A DNA stretch of 64,000 nucleotides from Trichomonas vaginalis G3. Taxonomy: Eukaryota; Parabasalia; Trichomonadida; Trichomonadidae. Both the position numbers and the translations under genes were made by a program. Where the stretch lies: assembly GCF_026262505.1 (NCBI RefSeq), contig NC_067207.1, positions 11,190,082 through 11,254,081 on the forward strand. The letters are read 5' to 3'. Below the pieces are notes generated by a model, which was not told the DNA's origin, ran no database searches, and saw only the letters and a list, made by a program, of their open reading frames with translations. Shown in pieces: positions 39,486-49,338 of the stretch. Position 1 is the first letter of the stretch; every line of letters begins with the position of its first letter.

Positions 39486-40303
39486 TCAGAATACTATTGT
39501 TGGTATTTCTGTAATTGCGTTCTGATCGAGCTTAAGAACCTTAAGATTAGAAAGATAAGCGAAAGTTCCAAATTTGAAGTTCTTTAACTTGTTTTGGGAC
39601 AAGTCAAGCTCTTCAAGATTCGATAACTGTGAGAATGCAGTCTGTGAAATGTACTTAATAGCGTTCTGTGAAAGATTTAATTTCTTTAGCTTTGGAGTAT
39701 TGAATTCTCCAAGGGAACAGAATTTATTCTGCGATAGATCGAGAATTTCGAGTGATGGGAGGCTAATTCCATCGAAATTAACAACTTTATTTTCTTGTAA
39801 GTATAATTCTTTCAATTTTGGTAAACCATTAAGTGGGGAAAAATTTGAGATAGAGTTTGTTTTGAGTGATATGTAGAATAAAGCTTGAAATGTTGATAAA
39901 GCAGAGATATCAACAATATCTGCTTCTGCAACTGAAAAAGAAGTAAATGCGAATGAAAGAGAGCCTTCTTCGACTGGTTGGAGGTCGGATAATCTCTCTG
40001 CAATGAACTGTGGTGATAATCTGAGTACTTCTTCATCTTCAGGATCTGGGGTTTCTGGATCAGGAGCAATTTCTGTCTTTAACTGTGTGACAATGTTTTG
40101 AGCGAATGGGATGAATTGACCTTTGCTGAATTGCTCTGGTTTTTCTAAATTTCAAGAACGTCAATTAAATCTTCTCTTGAAAAGCCATTTGGAAGCTTAA
40201 CTTTCTGCATAGCGAAGTCGATTGCCTTTTGATAGCCAATTTCACCCTCAAGAACTTCTTCTTTAGCAAGAGCATCGAAAAGCTGGCCTAATTCCTCTTC
40301 CAT
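39486..40303 (-). pseudogene. Leucine-rich repeat host protein, probably frameshifted and truncated
   Basis: Start at 40303 (MEEELGQLFDALAKEEVLEG), with TCACTTTT about 25 nt upstream resembling the T. vaginalis initiator. The helical N-terminal part runs to about 40145. A one-base shift in an A-run near 40143 separates it from a long open frame with an acidic linker (PDPETPDPEDEE) and at least four canonical repeats of type LxxLxLSQNxL. The last repeat ends early at 39486. LRR proteins bind other proteins; the partner here is unknown. The shift could be a sequencing error. Confidence 0.7.
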
Positions 40304-41039
40304 TTTTAGATAACGTATGCATAAAAGTGACACTTCTAACTAACATCAGACTTTTTACAATGATCATGAACAATTTTTATGCATATCTTGCATCGATAAC
40401 TATCTCCAGCATTATCAATGTTTTTGTATCTCAAGATAATTATATATAGTCAGGAGAAAAAGGTGTAAACCGGGCAAAAAGGTGTAAACCTTAAATTTTT
40501 AGGGATAAAAGTAGGAAAGATATTGTCCTCATATGTGTGCGATCTGGGAGGTATGATTAGTTCAAAAATTCGAAATAGATTTAATAATGATATATTAGCT
40601 ATTATATGATAACATATATAAATAATAACATAAATAGTTTCCTTTATATTGTAGAAATTATAATTCTTTGAAGAAAATGGATATTTAAAATCTCAAATAA
40701 TCTTGAATTTTTCATCAAGATGAGGCTTAGTGATTTAAATGCTAGTCCATTACATTGTACTTCAATAGCATATAATATATGCTCGATCATATTTATATGA
40801 ATTAACTATCAAGCAGCAAGAATACATAAAAAACCTTATCTAAAAAGGTGTAAACCATATTGAGAAAGCTTGCTTTTTTAGTATGATCACAACAATCGAT
40901 TCCACATTAGAAAATAAAATTATTTTTTGCGCATCAATAATTGAATTGATTTTTTACCACAATAATAACAAATTCAATTTAAAATTTGAGCAACAGACTT
41001 CAATAAAGAATAATTTAAGCCTACATGATGTGTATCTAT
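40304..41039. other. Non-coding spacer with three AAAAAGGTGTAAACC repeats
   Basis: The 15-bp motif lies near 40459, 40479 and 40843, all in the same orientation. The rest is AT-rich without a gene. It may mark a decayed short transposon. Confidence 0.6.
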
Positions 41040-41540
41040 ATTTGACAAAACATATACGATGAAGTTTCGACAAATCATTTACGTTCATGTTTGACAAAGC
41101 ATATACGTTCATTACGATGAAGAAGTCATGACAAAACATATACGAAGAAATCTTGACAAAACATTTACGTTCATGTTTGACAAAGCATATACGATGAAAT
41201 CATGACAAAACATTTACGCTCATTACGATGAAGAAGTCATGAAAATTCAATGAGGTGAGAAAAGAGGTGAGATCTCACCTCTTCACCTAAACATTATTTT
41301 TGGGTCATTTACACTCATTACGATGAAGAAGTCTTGACAAAACATATACGAAGAAATCATGAAAATTCAATGAGGTGAGAAAAGAGGTGAGAAAAGAGGT
41401 GAGATCTCACCTCTTCACCTAAACATTATTTTTGGGTCATTTACGCTCATTACGATGAAATCATGACAAAACATATACGAAGAAGTCATGACAAAACATA
41501 TACGAAGAAATCTTGACAAAACATTTACGTAAACATTTAT

Positions 41541-41905
41541 TTCCTGTGTTGTTGTCTAAATGTCATGTTGTCTCATTTTTTCAGAGAAGTTAAATAACCT
41601 GGTGACATGGTGACATAGTGACACCTTCAGTTATTCAAAAATAATTCATAAATGCCTTCCTCATTAATCCTGTTGTGTTGTTGTCTAAATGTCATGTTGT
41701 CTCATTTTTTCAGAGAAGTTAAATAACCTGGTGACATGGTGACATAGTGACACCTTCAGTTATTCAAAAATAATTCATAAATGCCTTCCTCATTAATCCT
41801 GTTGTGTTGTTGTCTAAATGTCATGTTGTCTCATTTTTTCAGAGAAGTTAAATAACCTGGTGACATGGTGACATAGTGACACCTTCAGTTCTTCAAAAAT
41901 AATTA
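41541..41905. repeat. 123-bp tandem repeat, three units
   Basis: Each unit holds TTGTTGTCTAAATGTCATGT, TCAGAGAAGTTAAATAACCT and GGTGACATGGTGACATAGTG. A single diverged unit lies at 42106-42200 and a fragment at 22626-22670 in Mav-1. Confidence 0.9.
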
Positions 41906-42227
41906 ATTATTGAATAACCTGAAAACATGAACGTAAACATTATTTTTGGATCATTTACGCTCATTACGATGAAGTCATGACAAAACATTTACGATGAAAC
42001 TTGACAAAACATATACGATGAAATCATGACAAAACATTTACGTTCATTACGATGAAGTCATGACAAAGCATATACGATAAAATCATGACAAAACATATAC
42101 GATAAAATATATTTCCTGGACTGTTGTCAAAATGTCATGTTGTCAGTAATTTTAAGAGAAGTTAATTAACCTGGTGACATGGTGACGTAGTGACACCTAA
42201 AAACCATCTACCCTAAACATTATTTTT

Positions 42228-42600
42228 GCTGAATTCAGCAACAAAATGAACGAGGTCAGGATGTATGCAAATACCTTTGAATTCATTCATAACGCCTTAG
42301 TAAGATCATAAAATGCTTGTTTTTACATTCTCTACTGTATCTTCGAGTTCTTCTTCATCTAACTTCTCATGAACTTTCTTATCTATGGAGTCCATAATAT
42401 CTTTGACATAAAATGCATACTTTACAGAGCACCATTCAGCAACAAAATGAACGAGGTCAGGATGTATGCAAATACCTTTGAATTCATTCATAACGCCTTA
42501 GTAAGATCATAAAATGTTTGTTTTGAGGTCGAGCCACTTTTGGCTTGACCGTATTCTTTCAACCAAAACTCAAGAATTTTCCTGTGTGAATTTTGTATAA
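42228..42600 (-). pseudogene. Two overlapping KilA-N remnants
   Basis: The block encoding FKGIYIHPDLVHFVAEW occurs twice (near 42240-42300 and 42425-42500). Between the two, the minus strand encodes YAFYVKDIMDSIDKKVHEKL and an acidic tail, the usual sequence after a KilA-N domain. The arrangement looks like a partial tandem duplication of a broken KilA-N gene. The tail matches that of the gene at 20036-20528. Confidence 0.7.
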
Positions 42601-42640
42601 AAAGCAACCGTCTGAATTCAGGTGGTTGTTATATTCTTCA
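42590..42640. repeat. Palindromic element, variant stem
   Basis: AACCGTCTGAATTCAGGTGGTT in its usual frame of TTTTGTATAAAAAGC and TATATTCTTCAC. Two stem positions have G facing T, which still pairs in RNA. It is the most diverged copy in the window. Confidence 0.8.
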
Positions 42641-43344
42641 CAAAACATTTACGATGAAGTCATGACAAAACATATACGATGAAGTCATGACAAAGCATAT
42701 ACGATGAAACCTTGACAAAACATATACGTTCATTACGAAGAAGTCATGACAAAACATATACGATGAAGAAGTCATGACAAAACATATACGAAGAAGTCAT
42801 GACAAAACATATACGATGAAGTCATGACAAAACATTTACGATGAAGTCTATGAACATAATAATATTTCAAACCAGGAGCCAAATTCTTGCGATTTTCATA
42901 TGGAATCTCTTCTCTCGGTTTTTCGAGGGAAACAATCATATGAAATCATTTACACTCATTACGAAGAAGTTTTGACAAAACATATACGAAGAAGTTTTGA
43001 CAAAACATATACGAAGAAGTCATGACAAAGCATATACGAAGAAGTCATGACAAAGCATATACGTTCATGTTTGACAAAACATATACGATGAAATCATGAC
43101 AAAACATTTACGATGAAGAAGTCTTGACAAAGCATATACGATGAAGTTTTGACAAATCATTTACGGTTAAGTTCCATGAGGTCATAACAAAGCATTTACT
43201 ATGAAGTTTTGACAAAACATATACGATGAAGTTTTGACAAAGCATTTACGTTTAGTTTCGATGCAGTTAGTGTCTATGTTATACAGTAATGTTAGTCATG
43301 AATGTTTGTCCTAAGTGTTGGTGTTAGTGTTGAAAAATAATGTT

Positions 43345-44060
43345 TGTCCTACATGAACCCGTACAAGCGTTTTTGAATTTGTTTATGAATAAAATTACAC
43401 TCTTGTTTTCTGTATCTATCATACAAACATAAGCAGCACCTGTTTTTGTAAAGTTTATATGAAGTTTTCGATAGTTAAGACCTGTATAATAATAGAATGC
43501 GTCCTCATTCTCAACATAGTAGTAGAACTCAAACGAATGCTTACCATAATCTGTTATTTCAACAGCTTCGTCAGATATTTCATCAACGAACTCATAAACT
43601 ATATCGCCATACTTGCTTTTATTTTCTATTGTTTTCAGATCTAGACACACCAACGAAGGTTTGAGATTCTGTTGTCCGTTCTATCATGATTTATATGGTC
43701 TATTTCTTTCAAATTGTTTGTATTTTCAATCCACTGTTCTGCAATAATTCTATGCTTTAAGTACATTTTGTTTGTTTAAAACTAAGCACAATAATAACCA
43801 TAATTTATTAAGTATTCACTCATAATATGTTTGTCTTTCTTTCGACGAATAGTAAAAGGATATGTCGTACAAATCTCATAATCTTCATGATTTCTCAATG
43901 TTTCCCATTGAGTTTGTTCCCCACTAACGTTCTCATTGACGTCCTCAATATCTTCTTCCTCACTGAACTCGTCAATATTTTCACTAGCTCCTTCTGTAAT
44001 GTTTTCATCGGCATTGTCATTGACTTCTTCTGTAATGTTAGATGTTGTTGTTTCGCTCAT
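43345..44060 (-). pseudogene. HNH homing-type endonuclease of unit B
   Basis: Same gene as 963-1667: acidic start (MSETTTSNITEEVNDNADEN), NUMOD4-like lead-in, HNH core, and C-terminal module EITDYGKHSFEFYYYVENED...GLNYRKLHINFTKTGAAYV. Divergent to the primase-helicase gene. It looks broken, with about two to three breaks, mostly different from those of unit A. Confidence 0.75.
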
Positions 44061-44160
44061 GTTCTTTCACTAATGTTAAAAAGTTATGTTGTACGAATTT
44101 TGAACAGAATTTAGAGCAGTTATGAAACAATGAAGTACTTTTACGCTATTGAAAGGAACT

Positions 44161-46738
44161 ATGAGAGTGAAGTACATGACAGCAATGACAAAAGGAACTA
44201 ATATCAAACCTAATGAAATCGCTCACGAGGACATAGAGCTTAACAAGTACTTTGTGGAGTATCTTATAAGTGAAGAGTATGTAAGACCTTACTTCATGTT
44301 TGACAGCATGAATGAGGATGTTATTTCATGGTTAAAGAATATAAGCAATGTTTTCGGTAAGTACGTCATAGATGACAAAGGTCTTGTTGTATTTTATGAG
44401 ACAGCAATACGAACACAGGAACTAATGGATATTATGCACTCAACAGCAAAGAAAGGATTTAGTACTATTGGCATGAATGAACATTGCAGGAATGACATAT
44501 ACAACCTATGCTCACGAAAGCCTTACACAAAAGCAATACAAATGATAGAACATAAGTGTCTAAGGTCAGCAAATGAAATCATTACTGTCAGTGGTTATGA
44601 AAGAACTGTTAGCAAAGATGAGTGGAAACAGCTATTCATATTAAGGAAGGACGTTGCTGAACTAGTTAAACCTGTTGCACAAACATTGTTTCAGATAAGA
44701 CCAGCAATGACTAAGAACCCTTTGACCTTAGTCAATGAGACCATAGAGGTTGAAGATAATGACATGAAAGAACTAGGAATGAATGAGAGAAGTTGTGAAG
44801 GATGTTTGAGTCAAAACACATGGTTCTTCAGAGCTGTTAAGAAACTTAGTAAAGAACGACAGAAATATTTTATAGAGAAGTATTGCAAAGGATGTGTAAA
44901 TGAATTGCTTGAAATAGAACTTAGAGACACTTTCACACTAAAGGACTTGAGGAAGAAATAAGTACATGAGTGAGGACGGTATTGACATAGCTAGTGTTAT
45001 AAATGACTTAAGAAGATGTGTTGTCGTTATTGACGGAGCACGTATGACATATCTAGTGAAAGATTATGATGGAATACGAGACACAACAACACTTGTGTCA
45101 GTAGATAGCAAGGAATTCAATAAGCTCATGAAGAGTGTTTATGTAGGACGTATTGAGGAGAAGGATGTGAACGCACTGATGATTTATGAAGCGGGTCAGA
45201 ACAAGAACTATCTTATGAAGTCAGGCATGAGATTCTTTGACGAAAGAGATGACATTTACAGCTATTTCAGAGGATATGAGTATGAGGTACTGAATGAAGT
45301 AGATGAAAGCGTTATTGAAGGATATTTGAAACATGTTCACGATGTCATATGTAATGAGGATGAAGAGCTTTATGAGTATGTTTTGAACTGGTTCGCCTAC
45401 ATCGTTCAAAATCCTTGTGGAAAGACTGGAACAGTACTTTTGTTAATAGGAAAGCAAGGAACTGGTAAGAATGTACTTAGTAATGTTCTATGCGAGCTCA
45501 TTAGCAAGTACGCCAACAATAATATAACGGCAATAGAGAATGTGGTTGGTAGATTCAATGCTGCTATTGAGAACATGAAGCTCATCGTATGCAATGAACT
45601 AAGCTCATGCGATACGTCTAAGGTCATGAACCACGACGCACTAAAGTCAATAGTAACAGAGACTCAGTTGGACTTAAATCAGAAGTGTCAGCCAGTAAGA
45701 AAGATAGAGAATGTTTGTAATATCATCATGATATCTAACAACTTCAACTCAGTAAAGATTGACAAAGACGACAGAAGATTTGTTGTCATTGACGTAAGCA
45801 GCAGATACAAAGGAAATTACGAATATTTCTCAAATCTCATTGAAAGCTTTAATGAAGAGTTTTATTCAAACTTACTGACGTACTTCATGAAGAAAGATTT
45901 AAGTGAATTTGATGTAAGGAAGATACCATTCACCAGGGCTAAACAAGAACTCATCGAAATGAACAAAACACCTTACCAAATGTTTTACGAGGAGTTCTAT
46001 GAAAAGTTTGTATCCGGATGGAATTGTACAGAGTGCTACAGAAGATATAAAGAATTTGCGAAGGAGAATGAATTCTTTGCATGTAGTTCAAATGTATTTG
46101 GTGGCAAGATGAGAGAATTTGTGAAGAGAAGTAGAAAGCGAGACGGTTCTGCAAGAAGTTATATTTACGAAGCAAGTATGATATTAGAAGGTCGTGGAAA
46201 GAAAGAAACAGTGAATTATGAGGAAGTGCTTGAAAAATTCATGGAGTACATGGGAAGCAATATAACATACAACAAAGACATATACAGTGAGTTTAAGTAC
46301 TACTGTGAACAGCATGAGATTGAAGTAATGAGTAAAGGAGACTTTGAAACGCTTATGAAAGACAGTGAGGAGGTCATACATGAGAACAGTGATGAAATAG
46401 TTCATGAGAACAGTGAGGAGGTCATACATGAGAACAGTGATGAAATAGTTCATGAGAACAGTGAGGAGGTCGTTCATGAGAACAGTGATGAAATAGTTCA
46501 TGATGTCGTTCGTGAAGAAGCCATTGCAACAAAGAATGAGATAAAGGATTTCATAGAACTTAACAAGGAGGAGTTTAAAGAAGGCTATGAAGTGAAAAGA
46601 TGTGAAGAAGATTTCTTGGCGTATTTGAAGAAAAAGAGACTAAAGCCAATGGCTCAAAATAAGTTTCAATCGATGTTTGAAAAGAAACGTTTGAGCTATG
46701 GTGGTGTAAGAAGCACATATTACTTTGTTAAGAAGTGA
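44161..46738 (+). pseudogene. Primase-like/SF3 helicase protein of unit B
   Basis: About 860 residues in total and better preserved than in unit A. The N-terminal region (RPYFMFDSMNEDVISW; CEGC...CKGC zinc pair) is followed by the helicase: GKQGTGKN, ENMKLIVCNELSS, NIIMISNN, DRRFVVIDVSS. Six 8-residue coding repeats (EEVIHENS/DEIVHENS, 46365-46505) precede the basic C-terminal end. Start chosen at the ATG after ACTTTTACGCTATTGAAAGG. It looks broken, with about one break. Confidence 0.8.
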
Positions 46739-46744
46739 GGACAT

Positions 46745-46790
46745 TTATTTTTGTCGTTAGTGTTGGAGTTTGTGTTTGTTGTTAGTGAGA
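46745..46790. repeat. Short GTTAGTGTTGGAGTTTGTGT array
   Basis: One to two units of the array that fills 4437-4912 in unit A. Confidence 0.85.
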
Positions 46791-47326
46791 GAATAAATTA
46801 AATCATGAACTTTGCCATGGTCTCTGTCCCTAGTAGTTTTCATTAAGTTCTGGAAATAATGAAAGTCATAAACTTTGCCATGGTCTCTGTCCCTAGTAGT
46901 TTTCATTATCTCACAGAGTTAATGAAAGTCATACTTTCTATCAGATGAAGCATGCAGATGAACATAATGAAAGTTAGTGAGTTTGCCACGAGTTATGAAT
47001 AAAATATTGGCATATTAGATGAGATAGCTGATGAAACAGATGAAGATAAATTAAATCTTGGACTTTGCCACACTCTGTCCCTAGTTCCTCAAAATCCTTG
47101 ACAACGTTGCTTAGAAATTTTGGTTCAAAACCTCATCTGATTTTAATCTGTTATGCTACCTGTTAAGTTTCGCGAGATTATAAATGTCATGGAGTTATAT
47201 AAAAAGGAGGGACAGCTAGGGACACTGGAAGTACTTGTAAGGCTATCTGTTAAGATTGCATGAAATACTAAAAGTCATGAAATCCATTATCGCTGTGCTA
47301 TCTTCACCTTAGAGTAAAATGACAAA
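46791..47326. other. Iteron-like block of unit B
   Basis: Nearly identical to 4913-5438, with the same three TTTGCCA...CTGTCCCTAG motifs and the inverted GGGACAGCTAGGGACAC. Its conservation without coding is the main argument for a function such as replication start. Confidence 0.45.
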
Positions 47327-47554
47327 TAAAGTCACTGAAGCAATGAAACAAAAGTTTTGGTAGAATACATTAAATCAGGAGCGGTTCCAGAAGGTTTTTA
47401 CATTCATACTATGAAGGATGGTAGAGTTCAGTTTAGAAAGATAAAGCAACCATTAGATAAAGAAGGAATTTTGAGAAAGATTAAACTTCATGAGGACAAC
47501 ATTACTAAACTTAGGAAGAAGCTAGAAGAGTTGGATAAAGGAAGAGAGTTATAA
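47320..47554 (+). pseudogene. Small coiled-coil protein of unit B
   Basis: Same as 5439-5675 with a few substitutions (SGAVPEGFYIHTMKDGRVQF, then EDNITKLRKKLEELDKG). It appears broken near its start, about one break. Followed by the dyad box at 47568-47632. Confidence 0.6.
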
Positions 47555-47567
47555 AGCAATGAATTCA

Positions 47568-47632
47568 ACAGGGTGAAAAAACAGGTGAAAAAAGAGGTGA
47601 GATCTCACCACTTCACCTATATTTATTTTTGT
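47568..47632. repeat. AGGTGAGATCTCACC dyad box
   Basis: Same position relative to the coiled-coil gene as 5690-5757, with the dyad AGGTGAGATCTCACC followed by ATATTTATTTTTG. Confidence 0.6.
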
Positions 47633-47694
47633 GCTATGTTTTCATACGTGTGAGGGTGGTGATATCATTTATTTTTTATTTTATTTTTATATAA

Positions 47695-48015
47695 ATGACG
47701 AAAACTATTGAGATAACAAACTACCACGGTCATGAGTTCAAGAATTTGTTCTTCGTTCCTCGTGAAAATACATTCTATCAGATACGAGGGAGAAAAGGTA
47801 AAGTTAGTTTGAGCGTTTATGAGTACAAGCATAATGGAAAGTATATACAAGCATATGATACAAACGGTAAGCGTGTTTCATTAGCTTTGTCAAAACTTAC
47901 TAACATTTATTTTGACAGTGACTTTGACCTATATGAAGAAGAAAGTGAGTCAGAAGATTATGAGCTGTTATGTGAAGCACAGCAATGGGAGGAGTTGCAA
48001 TACTTTTGTAAGTGA
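47695..48015 (+). CDS. Stand-alone copy of the HNH C-terminal module
   Basis: A 106-residue protein. Residues 4-70 (IEITNYHGHEFKNLFFVPRE, KVSLSVYEYKHNGKYIQAYD, KRVSLALSKLTNIYF) line up with the end domain of the HNH genes at 963, 14670 and 43345. There is no HNH core here, and an acidic tail follows. The leader TATTTTTATATAAATG is a good Maverick-type promoter. It takes the cargo slot that holds another gene in unit A. It may be a DNA-binding antagonist or cofactor of the nuclease; this is inference. Confidence 0.65.
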   Translation: MTKTIEITNYHGHEFKNLFFVPRENTFYQIRGRKGKVSLSVYEYKHNGKYIQAYDTNGKRVSLALSKLTNIYFDSDFDLYEEESESEDYELLCEAQQWEELQYFCK

Positions 48016-48094
48016 GAACGTTTATTTTTTACAGTAGTGAAGTCGTTTGTGAAAACGTTAGTGAGGTGAAGTGGTTGGCGGCTTTGTAAATATT

Positions 48095-48219
48095 TAAGGT
48101 TAAGTTAGTGTTGTTGTTTGTGTTGTAAAATATACGTTAACGGTTTTGTAAAGTGCCAAACCGTTATCTTGGGTAAGGTGGAACGCAGTGCCGCCGTACC
48201 CAAGATAGGTATACTAACT
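48095..48219. repeat. Right terminus of unit B: two tandem hairpins
   Basis: TTAACGGTTT/AAACCGTTA (48136-48166) and ATCTTGGGTA/TACCCAAGAT (48165-48206) with inner GGTGG/CCGCC. Matches 6440-6555, including loop AACGCAGTG. Confidence 0.75.
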
Positions 48220-48690
48220 GCAGGAGCCCCAAGGCTCCCAATCATTACGAAAGGGAGCCTTGGGGCTCCTGAGAATCCATCAGCAGAGGCCTTTTTATTT
48301 GGCCTCTGCTGATCAAAGATTCGGCGAAGCCATTCTTCGTCTCAGGAGCCCCAAGGCTCCCAATCATTACGAAAGGGAGCCTCAGGGCTCCTGAGAAACC
48401 TCTTTGAGAAGGTTTTCTTAAAGAAAACCTTCTCAAAGATGATTGTCAGCATTCACTCAAAATCTACCAAGAGTTTCAAAGTTTCAAATCTATCTGAAAT
48501 GAAGCTTTGAATCTCTTGTATATCTAATTGTAGAGGTACCTTTTCAAAATGTCTTCTATTGATTAAATTTAATCAGTAAAAGTCATTTTGAAAAGGTACA
48601 TCTCTATAATTGCTATTGAGCATTCACTCTTGGAACCTTGGAGCTCTTGTGTAGTGCATGAAAACTCCAAGATTCTAGCATAAAACATAT
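48220..48690. repeat. Hairpin array between unit B and Mav-2
   Basis: Two CAGGAGCCCCAAGGCTCCC...GGGAGCC modules with a GCAGAGGCC/GGCCTCTGC stem between them, then TCTTTGAGAAGGTTTTCTT/AAGAAAACCTTCTCAAAGA, GAGTTTCAAAGTTTCA.../GCTTTGAATCTC, and GAGGTACCTTTTCAAAATG/CATTTTGAAAAGGTACATCTC. It starts directly at the end of unit B. Confidence 0.9.
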
Positions 48691-48847
48691 ATCATAGACA
48701 TAATTTCTTCAAATATAATTTAAGGTTATTTTTAAAATGAGAAAAGCGTAATTTAAGGTTATTGAAAAGTGACACTTGGCAAATTTGTCCCGCACTCTAT
48801 GTAAATAAAAATAATTAAATATATGTATTTATTCGTATTACAACCGT

Positions 48848-48859
<12 letters not shown>

Positions 48860-48885
<26 letters not shown>

Positions 48886-48926
48886 GTGGGGCTTCCAGGC
48901 ACTTCGTGCCTTCTAGCCCTGAGGAT
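48860..48926. repeat. Left terminal tip of Mav-2
   Basis: Poly-A (48850-48880), then GGCAGTGGGGCTTCCAGGC and TTCGTGCCTTCTAGCCCT. Aligns with 8098-8150 and with the reverse of 35088-35138. Confidence 0.85.
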
Positions 48927-48939
48927 GAATGAGTATAAA

Positions 48940-49320
48940 TGAAGTCTCAACAAAGTCTTTACGAAGAAGTCTCAACAAAGTCTTTACGAAGAAGTCTTGA
49001 CAAAACATTTACAAAGAAGTCTTTACAAAGTCTTTACAAAGTCTTTACAAAGTCTTTACGAAGAACTTTACAAAACATAGACAAGAAAGTCTTTACGAAG
49101 AAGTCTTGACAAAGTCTTTACAAAACATAGACAAGAAAGTTCATGAGAAATTAGATGAAGAAGTCTCAACAAAACATAGACAATGAGCGTAAATGACCCA
49201 AAAATATATTTTAGGGTAGAAGGGTATATCTACCCTAAAATATATTTTTGGGTCATTTACGAAGAAATCTCAACAAAGTCTTTACGAAGAAGTCACAATA
49301 AAACATCTGTCAAAAACCGC
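48940..49320. repeat. AAGTCTTTACGAAGAAGTCT minisatellite and GGGTAGA dyad
   Basis: Units of AACAAAGTCTTTACGAAG type, a relative of the 24-bp family. At 49203-49250 lies a dyad AGGGTAGAAGGGTATATCTA with TATTTT on each side. It fills the space between the terminal tip and the first gene. Confidence 0.8.
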
Positions 49321-49338
49321 TTTTTAACTTCACTTAAA

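Larger units (their letters stand above)
41040..43265. repeat. Left repeat region of unit B
   Basis: Many 22-24 bp units (TGACAAAACATATACGATGA, TGACAAAACATTTACGTTCA) in blocks at 41040-41250, 41330-41530, 41960-42110, 42645-42850 and 42950-43260. Between the blocks lie dyad boxes (AGGTGAGATCTCACCT at 41267-41287 and 41394-41413) and other repeats. Position 42895-42940 (GGAATCTCTTCTCTCGG) is unique. Confidence 0.85.
41040..48219. mobile_element. Primase/D5-helicase unit B
   Basis: Complete or nearly complete copy of the unit seen at 1-6555. Left boundary set where the 24-bp minisatellite begins; right boundary where identity with unit A ends (TACTAACT). It contains minisatellites, a 123-bp repeat, KilA-N scraps, HNH gene, primase-helicase gene, iteron-like block, coiled-coil gene, a cargo gene different from that of unit A, and paired terminal hairpins. 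It looks broken, with roughly five breaks, and is very similar to unit A, so young. Confidence 0.7.

Noticed and set aside
48840-48882. Poly-A tail of a retroposed gene
   Set aside because: The A-run lies directly before the Maverick tip, and shorter A- or T-runs lie outside both tips of Mav-1, so it goes with the Maverick end and not with a retrocopy.
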